Below, in pieces: positions 1-5,894 of a stretch of DNA of 9,694 nt (its first letter is position 1; every line of letters begins with the position of its first letter). The stretch covers positions 3,774-13,467 of the forward strand of contig JAGREZ010000029.1 in the NCBI GenBank assembly GCA_020446285.1. The letters are read 5' to 3'. Position numbers and translations under genes: made by a program. Origin of the DNA: Geminicoccaceae bacterium (GTDB lineage: Bacteria > Pseudomonadota > Alphaproteobacteria > Geminicoccales > Geminicoccaceae). The notes beneath the pieces are model-generated. The model was given only the letters and a program-made list of their open reading frames with translations, did no database searches and had not been told where the DNA came from.

Positions 1-216
1 AAACTCGATGTCGGCCCCAAGGGTGTCGTTCTCGGCTTCCACGACAACATCTTCCCGGCCCCCGAAAAACTCATCACCCACATCGCCCAGTCCAAAGGCA
101 CCATGCGCGTCCGCCCCGACCACCGCGTCGTCATCCTGCGCGAAACCAGAACCCCCAAGGACAGGCTCAAGATCGCACGAAAGACCGTGGACGAACTGGC
201 AAGGCTGGCGGCGTAG
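1..216 (+). CDS. mfd: Transcription-repair coupling factor Mfd, C-terminal end (5' truncated)
   Basis: The first 71 codons in frame 1 run without a stop to TAG at 214-216. They read KLDVGPKGVVLGFHDN, then FPAPEKLITHIAQ, VRPDHRVVILRE and TPKDRLKIARKTVDELARLAA. This matches the usual end of Mfd: the conserved D/E-x-GPKG-x-V-x-x-F segment, then xxxPExLxxxIAQ, then K/RVRPDxxxV and a final amphipathic helix. It is the last part of the C-terminal regulatory domain (D7 region), which covers the UvrA-binding domain in the resting enzyme. Mfd is a large ATP-dependent DNA translocase that removes RNA polymerase stalled at lesions and recruits UvrA. The rest of the gene lies left of the window, so helicase motifs cannot be checked. 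A longer overlapping frame (8-502) is a shadow with low-complexity Ser/Pro/Arg content. Confidence 0.85.
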   Translation, partial: KLDVGPKGVVLGFHDNIFPAPEKLITHIAQSKGTMRVRPDHRVVILRETRTPKDRLKIARKTVDELARLAA

Positions 217-218
217 GA

Positions 219-240
219 ATAGCGCGTTCGCGCTTTCAGG
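219..240 (+). terminator. Possible intrinsic terminator after mfd
   Basis: Five bases after the mfd stop, AGCGCG (221-226) and CGCGCT (229-234) form a perfect stem with a very tight loop, better drawn as 5 bp with a GTTC loop. It is followed by TTT and a T-rich stretch (TTGTTTTCC at 240-249). The position fits a terminator, but the stem is short and the T run is broken, so this is a moderate call. Confidence 0.4.
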
Positions 241-363
241 TTGTTTTCCAAGGGGAGGTATCCTCAGAGCCCCTTCCCCCAGTATTGGGTTGAAGAGCGA
301 GAAGATATTCACGAATTCTGGAAAAATGGATGGTGGGAGTAGAGTAACTCTCGCCGCTTCGTC

Positions 364-588
364 TCAGTGTTTGCTTTCGGTGACTATGCCGATGGTTTTT
401 GCAAACTGCATGGCCATTTCAGGCGACATTTTTCAGAACTCTGTAATGATTCCTACCGCAACAGCAGCAGGCCCCACAAATTCCACAACGCAATTTTCGT
501 AGTGGTTCCCGACGGACTGAACCGGACGGCCGTCCACTATGAGCTTGCTGTCTTTGAAGGTGCAGTTTGAGTAGGCAGCGTCCGCCAT
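364..588 (-). pseudogene. Small conserved-looking protein interrupted by in-frame TGA
   Basis: Reading the minus strand from ATG at 588 gives MADAAYSNCTFKDSKLIVDG, then RPVQSVGNHYENCVVEFVG and PAAVAVGIITEF, ending at TGA (435-433) after 51 residues. The same frame continues at once with 22 more protein-like residues, KMSPEMAMQFAKTIGIVTES plus KH, to a second TGA (366-364). The repeated N/D-C-x-F/V pattern followed by VGPAA and a helical tail resembles a class of short proteins with NCxF / GNxFxNC turns and a C-terminal amphipathic helix. That resemblance is from memory and is not a named family. An in-frame stop precedes the ATG (about 12 codons upstream), and I see no clear Shine-Dalgarno. 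The local GC is well below that of the neighbours. The simplest reading is a nonsense-mutated gene of about 74 codons. A genuine 51-residue protein is the alternative. Confidence 0.5.
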
Positions 589-712
589 GTTGGCAGTGAC
601 GGCTCGTCATTCGCTGTGCCGCCCGTATGCAGGCACTACCGCCAGCCGATGTCAGGGATGAGGGAACGCCACGGTCTCTCGTCCTTGCGTCTTTTCCCGT
701 CCTTTCAACGGG

Positions 713-1342
713 TCAGGCCGGTATGGTCACGCATTCGGTGATCAGTTGGTGCAGTGCGCGGGTGCGGTGGCTGAGGGCGGCTTTTTCGTTTCTGTTCATT
801 TCGGCGAAGGTTCTTGTTTCGCCGTCGGGAACGAAGATCGGATCGTAGCCGAAACCGCCCGTGCCGCGCGGGGTGGCGATGAGAGTGCCGTCGACGCGGC
901 CCTCGAAAAATTCGCGATGCCCGTCGGGCCAGGCGAGGCAGAGCGTGGCAACGAATGAGGCGCGCTTGTCCGCCCGATCGAAACTACCAAAACGGTCTTC
1001 GAGGCGGGCGATGACCATGCGCATGGCCATCGCGAAATCGCGTGCCGCTCCCGCCCATCTTGCCGAATGAATGCCGGGTTCGCCATTGAGGCCGGCCACT
1101 TCGAGACCGCTGTCGTCGGCAAGCGCCGGCAGTCCCGATTTCTTCATGGCATTGTCGGCCTTGATCATCGCGTTCGTGGCGAAGGTGGTGCCATTCTCCT
1201 CCGGTTCGTCGATCGAAAATTCGGTGGTCGACAGGAGTGCGATGTCATGGCGGGCGAGACGTGCGCGGATCTCCTCGAGTTTGCCGGCATTGTGACTGGC
1301 GAGCACCACGCGTTCGCCGGGCTCCAGTTTTCGCCGGCTCAC
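713..1342 (-). CDS. rdgB: dITP/XTP pyrophosphatase (RdgB/HAM1 family)
   Basis: This is a 209-residue cytosolic enzyme that hydrolyses non-canonical purine triphosphates (dITP, XTP, ITP) to the monophosphate and pyrophosphate, keeping deaminated purines out of DNA and RNA. Family signatures are present in order: SHNAGK near residues 16-21 (substrate loop with Lys21), the acidic EENG near 48-51, DDSGLEV at 76-82 (metal/base aspartates), GxxSARW at 90-96, [11 protein letters not shown] at 160-170 (base recognition), and SHR at 191-193. The length is normal for the family. The start is GTG at 1342, whose GTGA overlaps the rph stop, so the gene is probably translated by coupling to rph. I see no independent ribosome site. 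A 5-bp dyad (696-700/708-712) abuts the stop but lacks a following U run. Confidence 0.96.
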   Translation of the reverse strand: MSRRKLEPGERVVLASHNAGKLEEIRARLARHDIALLSTTEFSIDEPEENGTTFATNAMIKADNAMKKSGLPALADDSGLEVAGLNGEPGIHSARWAGAARDFAMAMRMVIARLEDRFGSFDRADKRASFVATLCLAWPDGHREFFEGRVDGTLIATPRGTGGFGYDPIFVPDGETRTFAEMNRNEKAALSHRTRALHQLITECVTIPA

Positions 1343-2073
1343 GGCCTGCGGGTTCCGGCTGCGGCGATCGCCTCGCGCTGGATGTCGATCAACCGTGCCA
1401 CACCTTCACCTGCGAGCGCCTGCATGGCCTGCAACTGAGACGGTAGAATCGGATGATCTTCGGCGGTGACCTGGACCTCGACGATGCCGCCGCTTGCACT
1501 GAGGACGAAATTGGCGTCGGCCTCCGCACCGCTGTCCTCGACATAGTCGAGATCGAGTACGGCTTCGCCACCGACGATCCCGCAGGAAACCGCGGCGACG
1601 GCCTCGCGTATCGGAAGTCCCGGAAGCAACCCCTGGTCGACCAGTCCCTGAAGCGCGATCGATGCGGCGACATAGCCTCCGGTAATGGATGCCGTCCGGG
1701 TTCCGCCATCGGCCTGCAACACGTCGCAATCGACCGTGACCTGCCGTTCACCCAGCCGTTCGAGGTCGACCACCGCCCGCAGCGAGCGGCCGATCAGGCG
1801 CTGGATTTCCTGCGTGCGGCCACTCTGTTTTCCGCGGGCCGCCTCGCGCGGCGAGCGCGAATGGGTCGAGCGCGGCAACATGCCATATTCGGCGGTTACC
1901 CAGCCGGTGCCCTTGTTGCGCAGGAAGGGCGGTACGCGTTCCTCCACCGTCGCCGTGCAAAGGACATGCGTGTCGCCGAAGCGGATGAGGCACGAGCCTT
2001 CCGCGTGACGGTTGAAACCGGGCTCGATGGAAATTGCACGAAGCTCGTTGGCAGCTCGACCGGAAGGACGCAT
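1339..2073 (-). CDS. rph: Ribonuclease PH
   Basis: This 244-residue phosphorolytic 3'-5' exoribonuclease trims tRNA 3' ends and forms a hexameric ring. The N-terminus MRPSGR is the usual family start. Also visible are [14 protein letters not shown] (33-45), [17 protein letters not shown] (57-73), [17 protein letters not shown] (84-100), [19 protein letters not shown] (115-133) and the catalytic-site stretch [18 protein letters not shown]. Arg86, Arg126, Asp180 and Asp186 fall exactly at the numbers known for phosphate and metal binding in characterised RNase PH, so the enzyme looks intact. ATG at 2073 is supported by GGAG seven-odd bases upstream (2079-2082), and no earlier in-frame start precedes it before a TAA. 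It is the first gene of a two-gene unit with rdgB, a common alphaproteobacterial pairing. Confidence 0.97.
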   Translation of the reverse strand: MRPSGRAANELRAISIEPGFNRHAEGSCLIRFGDTHVLCTATVEERVPPFLRNKGTGWVTAEYGMLPRSTHSRSPREAARGKQSGRTQEIQRLIGRSLRAVVDLERLGERQVTVDCDVLQADGGTRTASITGGYVAASIALQGLVDQGLLPGLPIREAVAAVSCGIVGGEAVLDLDYVEDSGAEADANFVLSASGGIVEVQVTAEDHPILPSQLQAMQALAGEGVARLIDIQREAIAAAGTRRP

Positions 2074-2105
2074 GAACTCTCCAGGAAACGGTTGGACGCC
2101 GCCTC

Positions 2106-2132
2106 CTTATAGCAAGCCCGGGACGAGATCAA
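2106..2132 (-). promoter_or_regulatory. Candidate sigma-70-type promoter of rph-rdgB
   Basis: On the minus strand TATAAG (2111-2106) resembles a -10 element. TTGATC (2132-2127, 15-bp spacer) or TTTGAT (2133-2128, 16-bp spacer) could serve as the -35. Initiation about seven bases downstream would leave a leader of roughly 25 bases containing the GGAG ribosome site of rph. The spacer is on the short side, so this is a proposal from pattern only. Confidence 0.35.
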
Positions 2133-2165
2133 ACACCGGCGGGAATTCGGCAGAGCCTTGCCGCT

Positions 2166-2205
2166 CCGCCCCCCGAAAAACCACTGCGGGCTGACGGGGG
2201 GGCGG
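2166..2205. repeat. GC-rich inverted repeat between rph and the RTX gene
   Basis: CCGCCCCCCG (2166-2175) faces CGGGGGGGCGG (2195-2205). This makes a stem of about 10 bp with one bulged G and a 19-base loop that carries AAAAA on the plus strand (TTTTT on the minus). It lies about 24 bases past the RTX gene stop, where a transcript end would be expected. However, no U run follows the stem, so it is not a classical intrinsic terminator. A second, weaker hairpin, CGGCA/TGCCG, lies at 2148-2163. Confidence 0.4.
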
Positions 2206-2228
2206 GCCGGGTGATGCGGAAACGAGGG

Positions 2229-3917
2229 TCAGACCACGATGCCGCTCTGGTCGACCGTGTTCTCGACGATGAGTGTCGCATTGCCGAAGGTGTAGGAGGT
2301 GTAGCCGGGATCGCTCTGGTCCACCACGGCGCCCGCGAGATCGCCCGCGACGGCGTCGCCGTCGCTTCCCGATATCCTGAGGGTGTCGCTGGTGTGGGAG
2401 ATGCCGAGGACCTCGCTGATATCGAGAACCAGCCGGTTGCCGCCGCCGGCGAGGTCGATCTCCTCGATATTCTGGATGCGCGCATTGTCGATCAGGGTGA
2501 GATCGATGGTCCTGCCCTCGCCGTCGATCCGGAGCGTGTCGTGGCCGTCGCCACCCTGGATCCGGGTCTGCGAGCCCTCATGCCGGATTCCGGCGAGATC
2601 GTCGATGATCAGGTCGTCGCCTTCATTGCCCACCAGTTCGTCATGGCCGGCACCACCGACGAGAACATCGTCGCCGCCAGCCGCGTGGATGCGGTCGTCA
2701 CCGGCCTGGCCCCAGAGCTGGTCGTCTCCCGCACCGCCCTTGAGATAGTCGTCGCCGCCACCGGCGAAGACCTTGTCATCGCCCCAGGAACCGCGAATGA
2801 CGTCGTGCCCGTCGCCGCCCTTTTCGGACCATGGGCCTTCCGCCGCGTCCTGAAGACGGACGAGCATCGTCCCGGTATCGCTGCCGCCATGCCCGTCGTG
2901 AACGGTGTAGTTGAACTCGAACTCCGAACCGGCGGAGCCGTCGCTCGGGTCGATATGCAGGGAGAGATATTCGCTCTCCGTCAGGATCTGGCCGGCCTGC
3001 ACGGGCGTGCCATCGCCGAGCGTGATCACCGCGATCGACGGGTCCGGCAGTTCGCCGAGCTCATAGGTCAGCGTATCGCCATCGGCATCCGTCGCGGCAT
3101 GGGTGTTCATGGTGATCGAACCGGCATGATCGGGAAGGATGATCACCTTGTCGGGTTCGGCAACCGGCGGGATGTTCCCGCTTCCATTGCCGTTTCCGTT
3201 GCCATTGTCGACGCCGCCCGCGCCGGAGCCGGTCTCACCGTCATCGATGGAGCCGGAGAGACCACTGCCGTCGCCATGGCCGCCAGCCGAGCGGTTGTCG
3301 TCGAACGAGACCGAACGGAAGAGTGCGGTCGGGTCGAGCACGCCCGTCACGCCCATGCCGGGGCCCATCGCACCGGCATCATAGCCCGAAAAATCGGCGC
3401 CGCCGCCGGTGGTGGTGGAAACAGCCTCCCCGTCGGGGCCGGCCGCCGGTTCGACGAGCGACGGGTCGGTGGTATCGCCATCGAAGCCGGCAAGGATCGA
3501 CGATGCCGGCAGCGCCTCGGATCCGAAGACCGAAAGGAGGAGAGGCGGTGCCGCAACGGCGGCGGCCGCGAACTGCTCGAGAACCACGGTTCCACCGGGT
3601 GCCGGCTCGATCACGAGCGCACCGTCCATGAAGGTGTAGGTCGCCCCGTCGAAGCCGGTTCTTGCCAGTTCGACGGTCATTCCCGCCTCGACACTGTAGG
3701 CGACGCGCATGCCCTCGGGAGGCACCGACACATGCAGGATCCGCCCCGGGCTATCGTCGATCGCGGATCGGGGATCGATTTCGGGCAGTTCCTGCGCCAT
3801 CGCAATGCCGGCCCGAGCGTTCGCCTGTCCGGCTTCCTCCGGTGTGGAAGCGATGCAGACATCGACATGCTCCGGAAGTTGGATATTTGCCGCGGCGTTG
3901 TTGCTCGTCTCGGCCAT
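2229..3917 (-). CDS. RTX-type calcium-binding protein, likely type I secreted adhesin/exoprotein
   Basis: 562 acidic residues with no N-terminal signal peptide. Regions in order: residues 1-60, no recognised domain. About 65-145 resembles the N-terminal module of alphaproteobacterial T1SS adhesins, with short beta strands (ALVIEPAPGGTVVLEQF) and an APPLLLSVFGSEALP segment. About 146-250 is a Gly/Ser/Asp-rich linker ending in GNGNGNGSGN. About 250-355 is a cadherin-like/bacterial Ig-like domain (PPVAEPDK, ATDADGDTLTYEL, FNYTVHDGHGGSD). About 367-438 holds eight consecutive RTX nonapeptides of the GGxGxDxLx type, with a further one at 455-463. About 465-562 is the C-terminal module with IDLTLIDNARIQNIEEIDL, NRLVLDISEVLGI and DTLRISGSDGD, commonly found just before the type I secretion signal. 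RTX repeats fold as a beta-roll on Ca2+ outside the cell. ATG 3917 has AAGGG about nine bases upstream. No ABC transporter, membrane fusion or TolC gene is in view, so the substrate role is inferred. Confidence 0.88.
   Translation of the reverse strand: MAETSNNAAANIQLPEHVDVCIASTPEEAGQANARAGIAMAQELPEIDPRSAIDDSPGRILHVSVPPEGMRVAYSVEAGMTVELARTGFDGATYTFMDGALVIEPAPGGTVVLEQFAAAAVAAPPLLLSVFGSEALPASSILAGFDGDTTDPSLVEPAAGPDGEAVSTTTGGGADFSGYDAGAMGPGMGVTGVLDPTALFRSVSFDDNRSAGGHGDGSGLSGSIDDGETGSGAGGVDNGNGNGNGSGNIPPVAEPDKVIILPDHAGSITMNTHAATDADGDTLTYELGELPDPSIAVITLGDGTPVQAGQILTESEYLSLHIDPSDGSAGSEFEFNYTVHDGHGGSDTGTMLVRLQDAAEGPWSEKGGDGHDVIRGSWGDDKVFAGGGDDYLKGGAGDDQLWGQAGDDRIHAAGGDDVLVGGAGHDELVGNEGDDLIIDDLAGIRHEGSQTRIQGGDGHDTLRIDGEGRTIDLTLIDNARIQNIEEIDLAGGGNRLVLDISEVLGISHTSDTLRISGSDGDAVAGDLAGAVVDQSDPGYTSYTFGNATLIVENTVDQSGIVV
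2598..2819 (-). repeat. Tandem 27-bp units encoding RTX nonapeptides
   Basis: Eight degenerate 27-base units code for GGDGHDVIR, GSWGDDKVF, AGGGDDYLK, GGAGDDQLW, GQAGDDRIH, AAGGDDVLV, GGAGHDELV and GNEGDDLII (residues 367-438). The DNA copies have diverged in sequence while the G-x-G-x-D pattern is kept, which points to protein-level selection rather than a recent array expansion. Confidence 0.85.
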
Positions 3918-4045
3918 GGTCGGGTTCCCTTCAAGGATGAGCGGCTGTCTGTCCCGCAGTCGCGCTCGTTCGTCTCTCTTGCGGACGGTGCAGATTCCTG
4001 CCCGCCCAATCCGGGTCCGACGTCGTTAATGCCTGTACGGGTGCC

Positions 4046-4079
4046 TCTGTCGTGCACCTCGACAGACGACACCATAGCA
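4046..4079 (-). promoter_or_regulatory. Candidate extended -10 promoter with overlapping 7-bp dyad for the RTX gene
   Basis: On the minus strand TGCTATGGT (4079-4071) has the TGn plus TATnnT form of an extended -10. No good -35 is seen 17 bases upstream. Right where transcription would begin lies a perfect inverted repeat, TCTGTCG (4046-4052) and CGACAGA (4060-4066) around a 7-base spacer. A dyad at the start point is a typical operator position, or it could fold as the 5' end of the transcript. The implied leader is about 145 bases. Confidence 0.3.
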
Positions 4080-4112
4080 AAGATTTCTTTCCAAAAGGTA
4101 AGCCCCCGCAGA

Positions 4113-4149
4113 CTTGCGTTACCCGGGTATCAGCTTGCGTTAACCGGTT
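4113..4149. promoter_or_regulatory. Tandem palindromic repeats spaced 21 bp, likely regulator binding sites
   Basis: CTTGCGTTACCCGG (4113-4126) recurs as CTTGCGTTAACCGG (4134-4147), with 13 of 14 bases identical. Each copy leads into a palindrome: TACCCGGGTA (4120-4129) and AACCGGTT (4142-4149). The palindrome centres are exactly 21 bp apart, two helical turns, so proteins bound at both would sit on the same face of the helix. The site lies between the two divergent genes and could control either. The cognate regulator is not identifiable from the sequence. Confidence 0.45.
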
Positions 4150-4324
4150 TCGCGGAAGATCCGGCTCGCGTTTGACTTTATTCAACATGGGAAATTTCAG
4201 GTTTCGTTAATTTCTGCTCACTATGATCTCTGGCATCGTTCGCAAGAAGTGGATCCGGAAGCCCGGTTTCTCTTTTTGGTTGATCCGTGCGTTGTCGTAT
4301 GTCCATGATGGGATCCGCGTTCAG

Positions 4325-5152
4325 ATGTTGAGGAATCTCGGTATCACGGTAGTCGTTCTTCTGGCATCCACATCGACCGTGGCGTCCGCGCAGGAGTCAT
4401 GGCCCGCCACGCGGCAGTCGATCCTGAGCAGCGGGCAGCCGACCGCTTTCGCTCCGCTGGAAACTGCTGCTCCACGGGTCGTGCCGCATGGTGCCTCCGC
4501 GCTCGTCAGCCAGGGCGGAAGCACCTTCGATGAATCGCTGCTCAAATACATCGCGCTCGGCAATACCGAGGTCCGCACCATGGTGAGCAACGAGATCGTC
4601 CTTGGCACGCGCGCCGGCGAAGGACTGGGTCCGCTCACGGCCCGGATCGTCAATGCCGCCTATCGCGTGGGGACCAATGATGCGATGCGTGCCGGCATGG
4701 CGGTTGAGGTGGTCGACCAGACACGGCTGGCGGCGGCATCCGGCCGTCTGCCCGGCTACGGTGAATCACAGGCGGCGGCGGTTGCCACGGAATCGGCCAT
4801 CATCGTCGGGCAGCATGATCCGGGCTATGTCCAGGCCTTCATGACGGCGGCCATCGACAGGATCAATTCGCGTCCGTCGGCGCGGGATGCGGACCTCCTC
4901 GCGCAGGCTCTCGAGCGGGCGCTGGCGTCACCGGCAATCAGCCCGGCCGTGCTTGCCGTCGCGAGGAGCAACGGGATTTCGCCGGGTCAGAATGTTGCGG
5001 GCGATCTTGCCGGCGGCGATGCGGCCACGGCGGCCTATGCGACCGGAGCCGGAACGTCGCGGATATCATCATCGCTGTCCTTCAGTATGGATGACGGTCA
5101 TCTTCCCTCGCCGGGCACGTCGGGCCGTTCCGACATGCTCAGCCCGAACTGA
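4325..5152 (+). CDS. Exported protein of unknown function, signal peptide plus helical domain
   Basis: From ATG 4325 the protein is 275 residues and begins with a textbook Sec signal: MLRN, a hydrophobic LGITVVVLLAS core, and ASA before QE (cleavage about residues 22/23). A frame open from 4223 would add 34 residues before this signal, which is why the later ATG is preferred, although the ribosome site before it is weak (GGGATC). The mature part has a Pro/Ser-rich start (about 23-65), then a helix-rich Ala-rich region (about 68-220) with DESLLKYIALGN, AGEGLGPLTARIVNAAYRVG and ADLLAQALERALASP, and a Gly/Ala/Ser-rich tail (SFSMDDGHLPSPGTSGRSDM). No cysteines, catalytic motif or family signature were recognised. 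It is probably periplasmic or outer-surface, divergent from the RTX gene and 88 bases before another envelope-type gene, so the two probably form one unit. Confidence 0.7.
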   Translation: MLRNLGITVVVLLASTSTVASAQESWPATRQSILSSGQPTAFAPLETAAPRVVPHGASALVSQGGSTFDESLLKYIALGNTEVRTMVSNEIVLGTRAGEGLGPLTARIVNAAYRVGTNDAMRAGMAVEVVDQTRLAAASGRLPGYGESQAAAVATESAIIVGQHDPGYVQAFMTAAIDRINSRPSARDADLLAQALERALASPAISPAVLAVARSNGISPGQNVAGDLAGGDAATAAYATGAGTSRISSSLSFSMDDGHLPSPGTSGRSDMLSPN

Positions 5153-5161
5153 AGCCGCCCC

Positions 5162-5194
5162 GGACGTGGCCCCGAGAGTGGTCTCGGACGTGGC
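5162..5194 (+). repeat. Direct 9-bp repeat around a hairpin in the intergenic spacer
   Basis: GGACGTGGC occurs at 5162-5170 and again at 5186-5194. Between them CCGAGA (5172-5177) and TCTCGG (5182-5187) form a perfect 6-bp stem with a GTGG loop. GTGGC-like words recur further along (GAAGTGGCC, GGAAGTGGCA). No U run follows the stem, so it is unlikely to terminate transcription. It could instead stabilise or separate the two transcript segments. Confidence 0.45.
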
Positions 5195-5228
5195 TGCTGA
5201 AGTGGCCCCCGGAAGTGGCAATGAAGGC

Positions 5229-5232
5229 GGAG
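5229..5232 (+). promoter_or_regulatory. Ribosome binding site deciding the GTG 5241 start
   Basis: GGAG within GGCGGAGAA stands 8 bases before GTG 5241. The same bases lie inside a 7-codon frame, MKAENFR, from ATG 5221, whose TGA (5242-5244) overlaps the GTG as GTGA. Confidence 0.55.
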
Positions 5233-5240
5233 AATTTCAG

Positions 5241-5894
5241 GTGAGGTTCCCCGTTCCATCGATCCTCTTCGCCATGGCGCTGGTCGCCCTGTCCCTGCCG
5301 CGATTCCTTGCGGCCAATGCCGCGCTTGCCGGCAATGCCGCGATTGCGGAACTGGAAGCGGGCCGCGAACCCGGACGGCACGGGATGGAGCGTGCCGGAT
5401 CGTCACGGCGGAACGCGCTTTTCTGGCTCGACGATGACCGGTACCTTTCGGAGCTCGCTTCCGTCGAACTGACCAACTTGCGGAACGAAGCGGGTGAGGC
5501 GGGCAGGGGTGCTGCTGCCGCCACGGCCGTTGATCTCGCCCGATCGGCCGTGTCACGCGCTCCGGGCGAGGCCGACGCGTGGTACCTGCTGGCGCTGGCG
5601 GCGGCGACCGCCGGCATGCCGGATCTGGCCGCCGGCACCATCGAAGGCTCCTACACCGCCGCACCCTTTCATCCACAGCTTCGGTTTTCCCGCGTTCATC
5701 TGGGCCTCCTGCTCGCCGGGAAGCTGTCCGCGGACGCAAGGGCCGGCCTGCGGCGTGAAATGGACGAGGTGCTCGATACGGAACCCCTGCGTCTTGCCGG
5801 CCTGATCGAATCGGCCGGGCTGGCGGAGGCCGCACAATCGATCGTCGCCTCGACATCGCCGCGGAAACCCTCCGCCTTGCGACCGGCAGACTGA
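5241..5894 (+). CDS. Membrane-anchored protein with TPR-like helical region, function unknown
   Basis: 217 residues from GTG 5241, chosen because GGAG (5229-5232) lies 8 bases upstream and because the protein then begins with a hydrophobic segment (about residues 5-25, PVPSILFAMALVALSLPRF), an uncleaved-looking anchor or signal. The open frame extends upstream to 4887 but overlaps the previous gene and reads as Arg/Ser-rich shadow there. After the anchor, NALFWLDDDRYLSELASVEL (about 58-77) and two helix pairs at about 92-165 (TAVDLARSAVSRAPGEADAWYLLALAAATAGMPDLA..., then LRFSRVHLGLLLAGKLS) have the spacing and small/large pattern of tetratricopeptide repeats, with the A-P-x-x-A-W-x-x-L-A signature. 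Such proteins usually mediate protein contacts at the inner membrane. No enzyme motif is seen. ATG 5274 is an alternative start that would shorten the anchor. Confidence 0.72.
   Translation: MRFPVPSILFAMALVALSLPRFLAANAALAGNAAIAELEAGREPGRHGMERAGSSRRNALFWLDDDRYLSELASVELTNLRNEAGEAGRGAAAATAVDLARSAVSRAPGEADAWYLLALAAATAGMPDLAAGTIEGSYTAAPFHPQLRFSRVHLGLLLAGKLSADARAGLRREMDEVLDTEPLRLAGLIESAGLAEAAQSIVASTSPRKPSALRPAD

Larger units (their letters stand above)
3918..4324. promoter_or_regulatory. Divergent control region between the RTX gene and the exported-protein gene
   Basis: This is a 407-base stretch without a credible gene, visibly richer in A/T than its flanks, between two divergently oriented reading frames. 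It contains the candidate RTX promoter and dyad, a tandem 21-bp-phased repeat, and the octamer TCGTTAAT twice (4023-4030 and 4204-4211). A reading frame beginning at ATG 4223 runs into the downstream gene. Its first 34 residues are basic and lack protein-like character, so I treat 4223-4324 as leader. Confidence 0.6.

Noticed and set aside
433..435. Selenocysteine or general UGA recoding at the internal stop of the small gene
   Set aside because: No SECIS-like hairpin was evident just downstream, no Cys-homologue reason is known, and TGA ends several normal genes here.
8..502. 164-codon plus-strand frame at the left edge
   Set aside because: It is out of frame with the Mfd C-terminus and low in complexity (Ser/Thr/Pro), and it continues into the low-GC gap with no protein-like pattern.
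2211..4175. 654-codon open frame on the plus strand opposite the RTX gene
   Set aside because: It is antisense to a protein with clear RTX motifs. Its translation is an Asp/Val/Ala/Arg-rich mirror of the GC-rich codons, with no domain and no ribosome site.
4172..4200. TTGACT as the -35 of a plus-strand promoter for the exported-protein gene
   Set aside because: The hexamers 16-18 bases downstream (ATTTCA, TTTCAG, TTCAGG) do not resemble a -10. TATGAT at 4222-4227 has no matching -35 either. No promoter was assigned.
4231..4245. TGGCATCGTTCGC as a sigma-54 -24/-12 site
   Set aside because: The GG to GC spacing is two bases too short for sigma-54 recognition.
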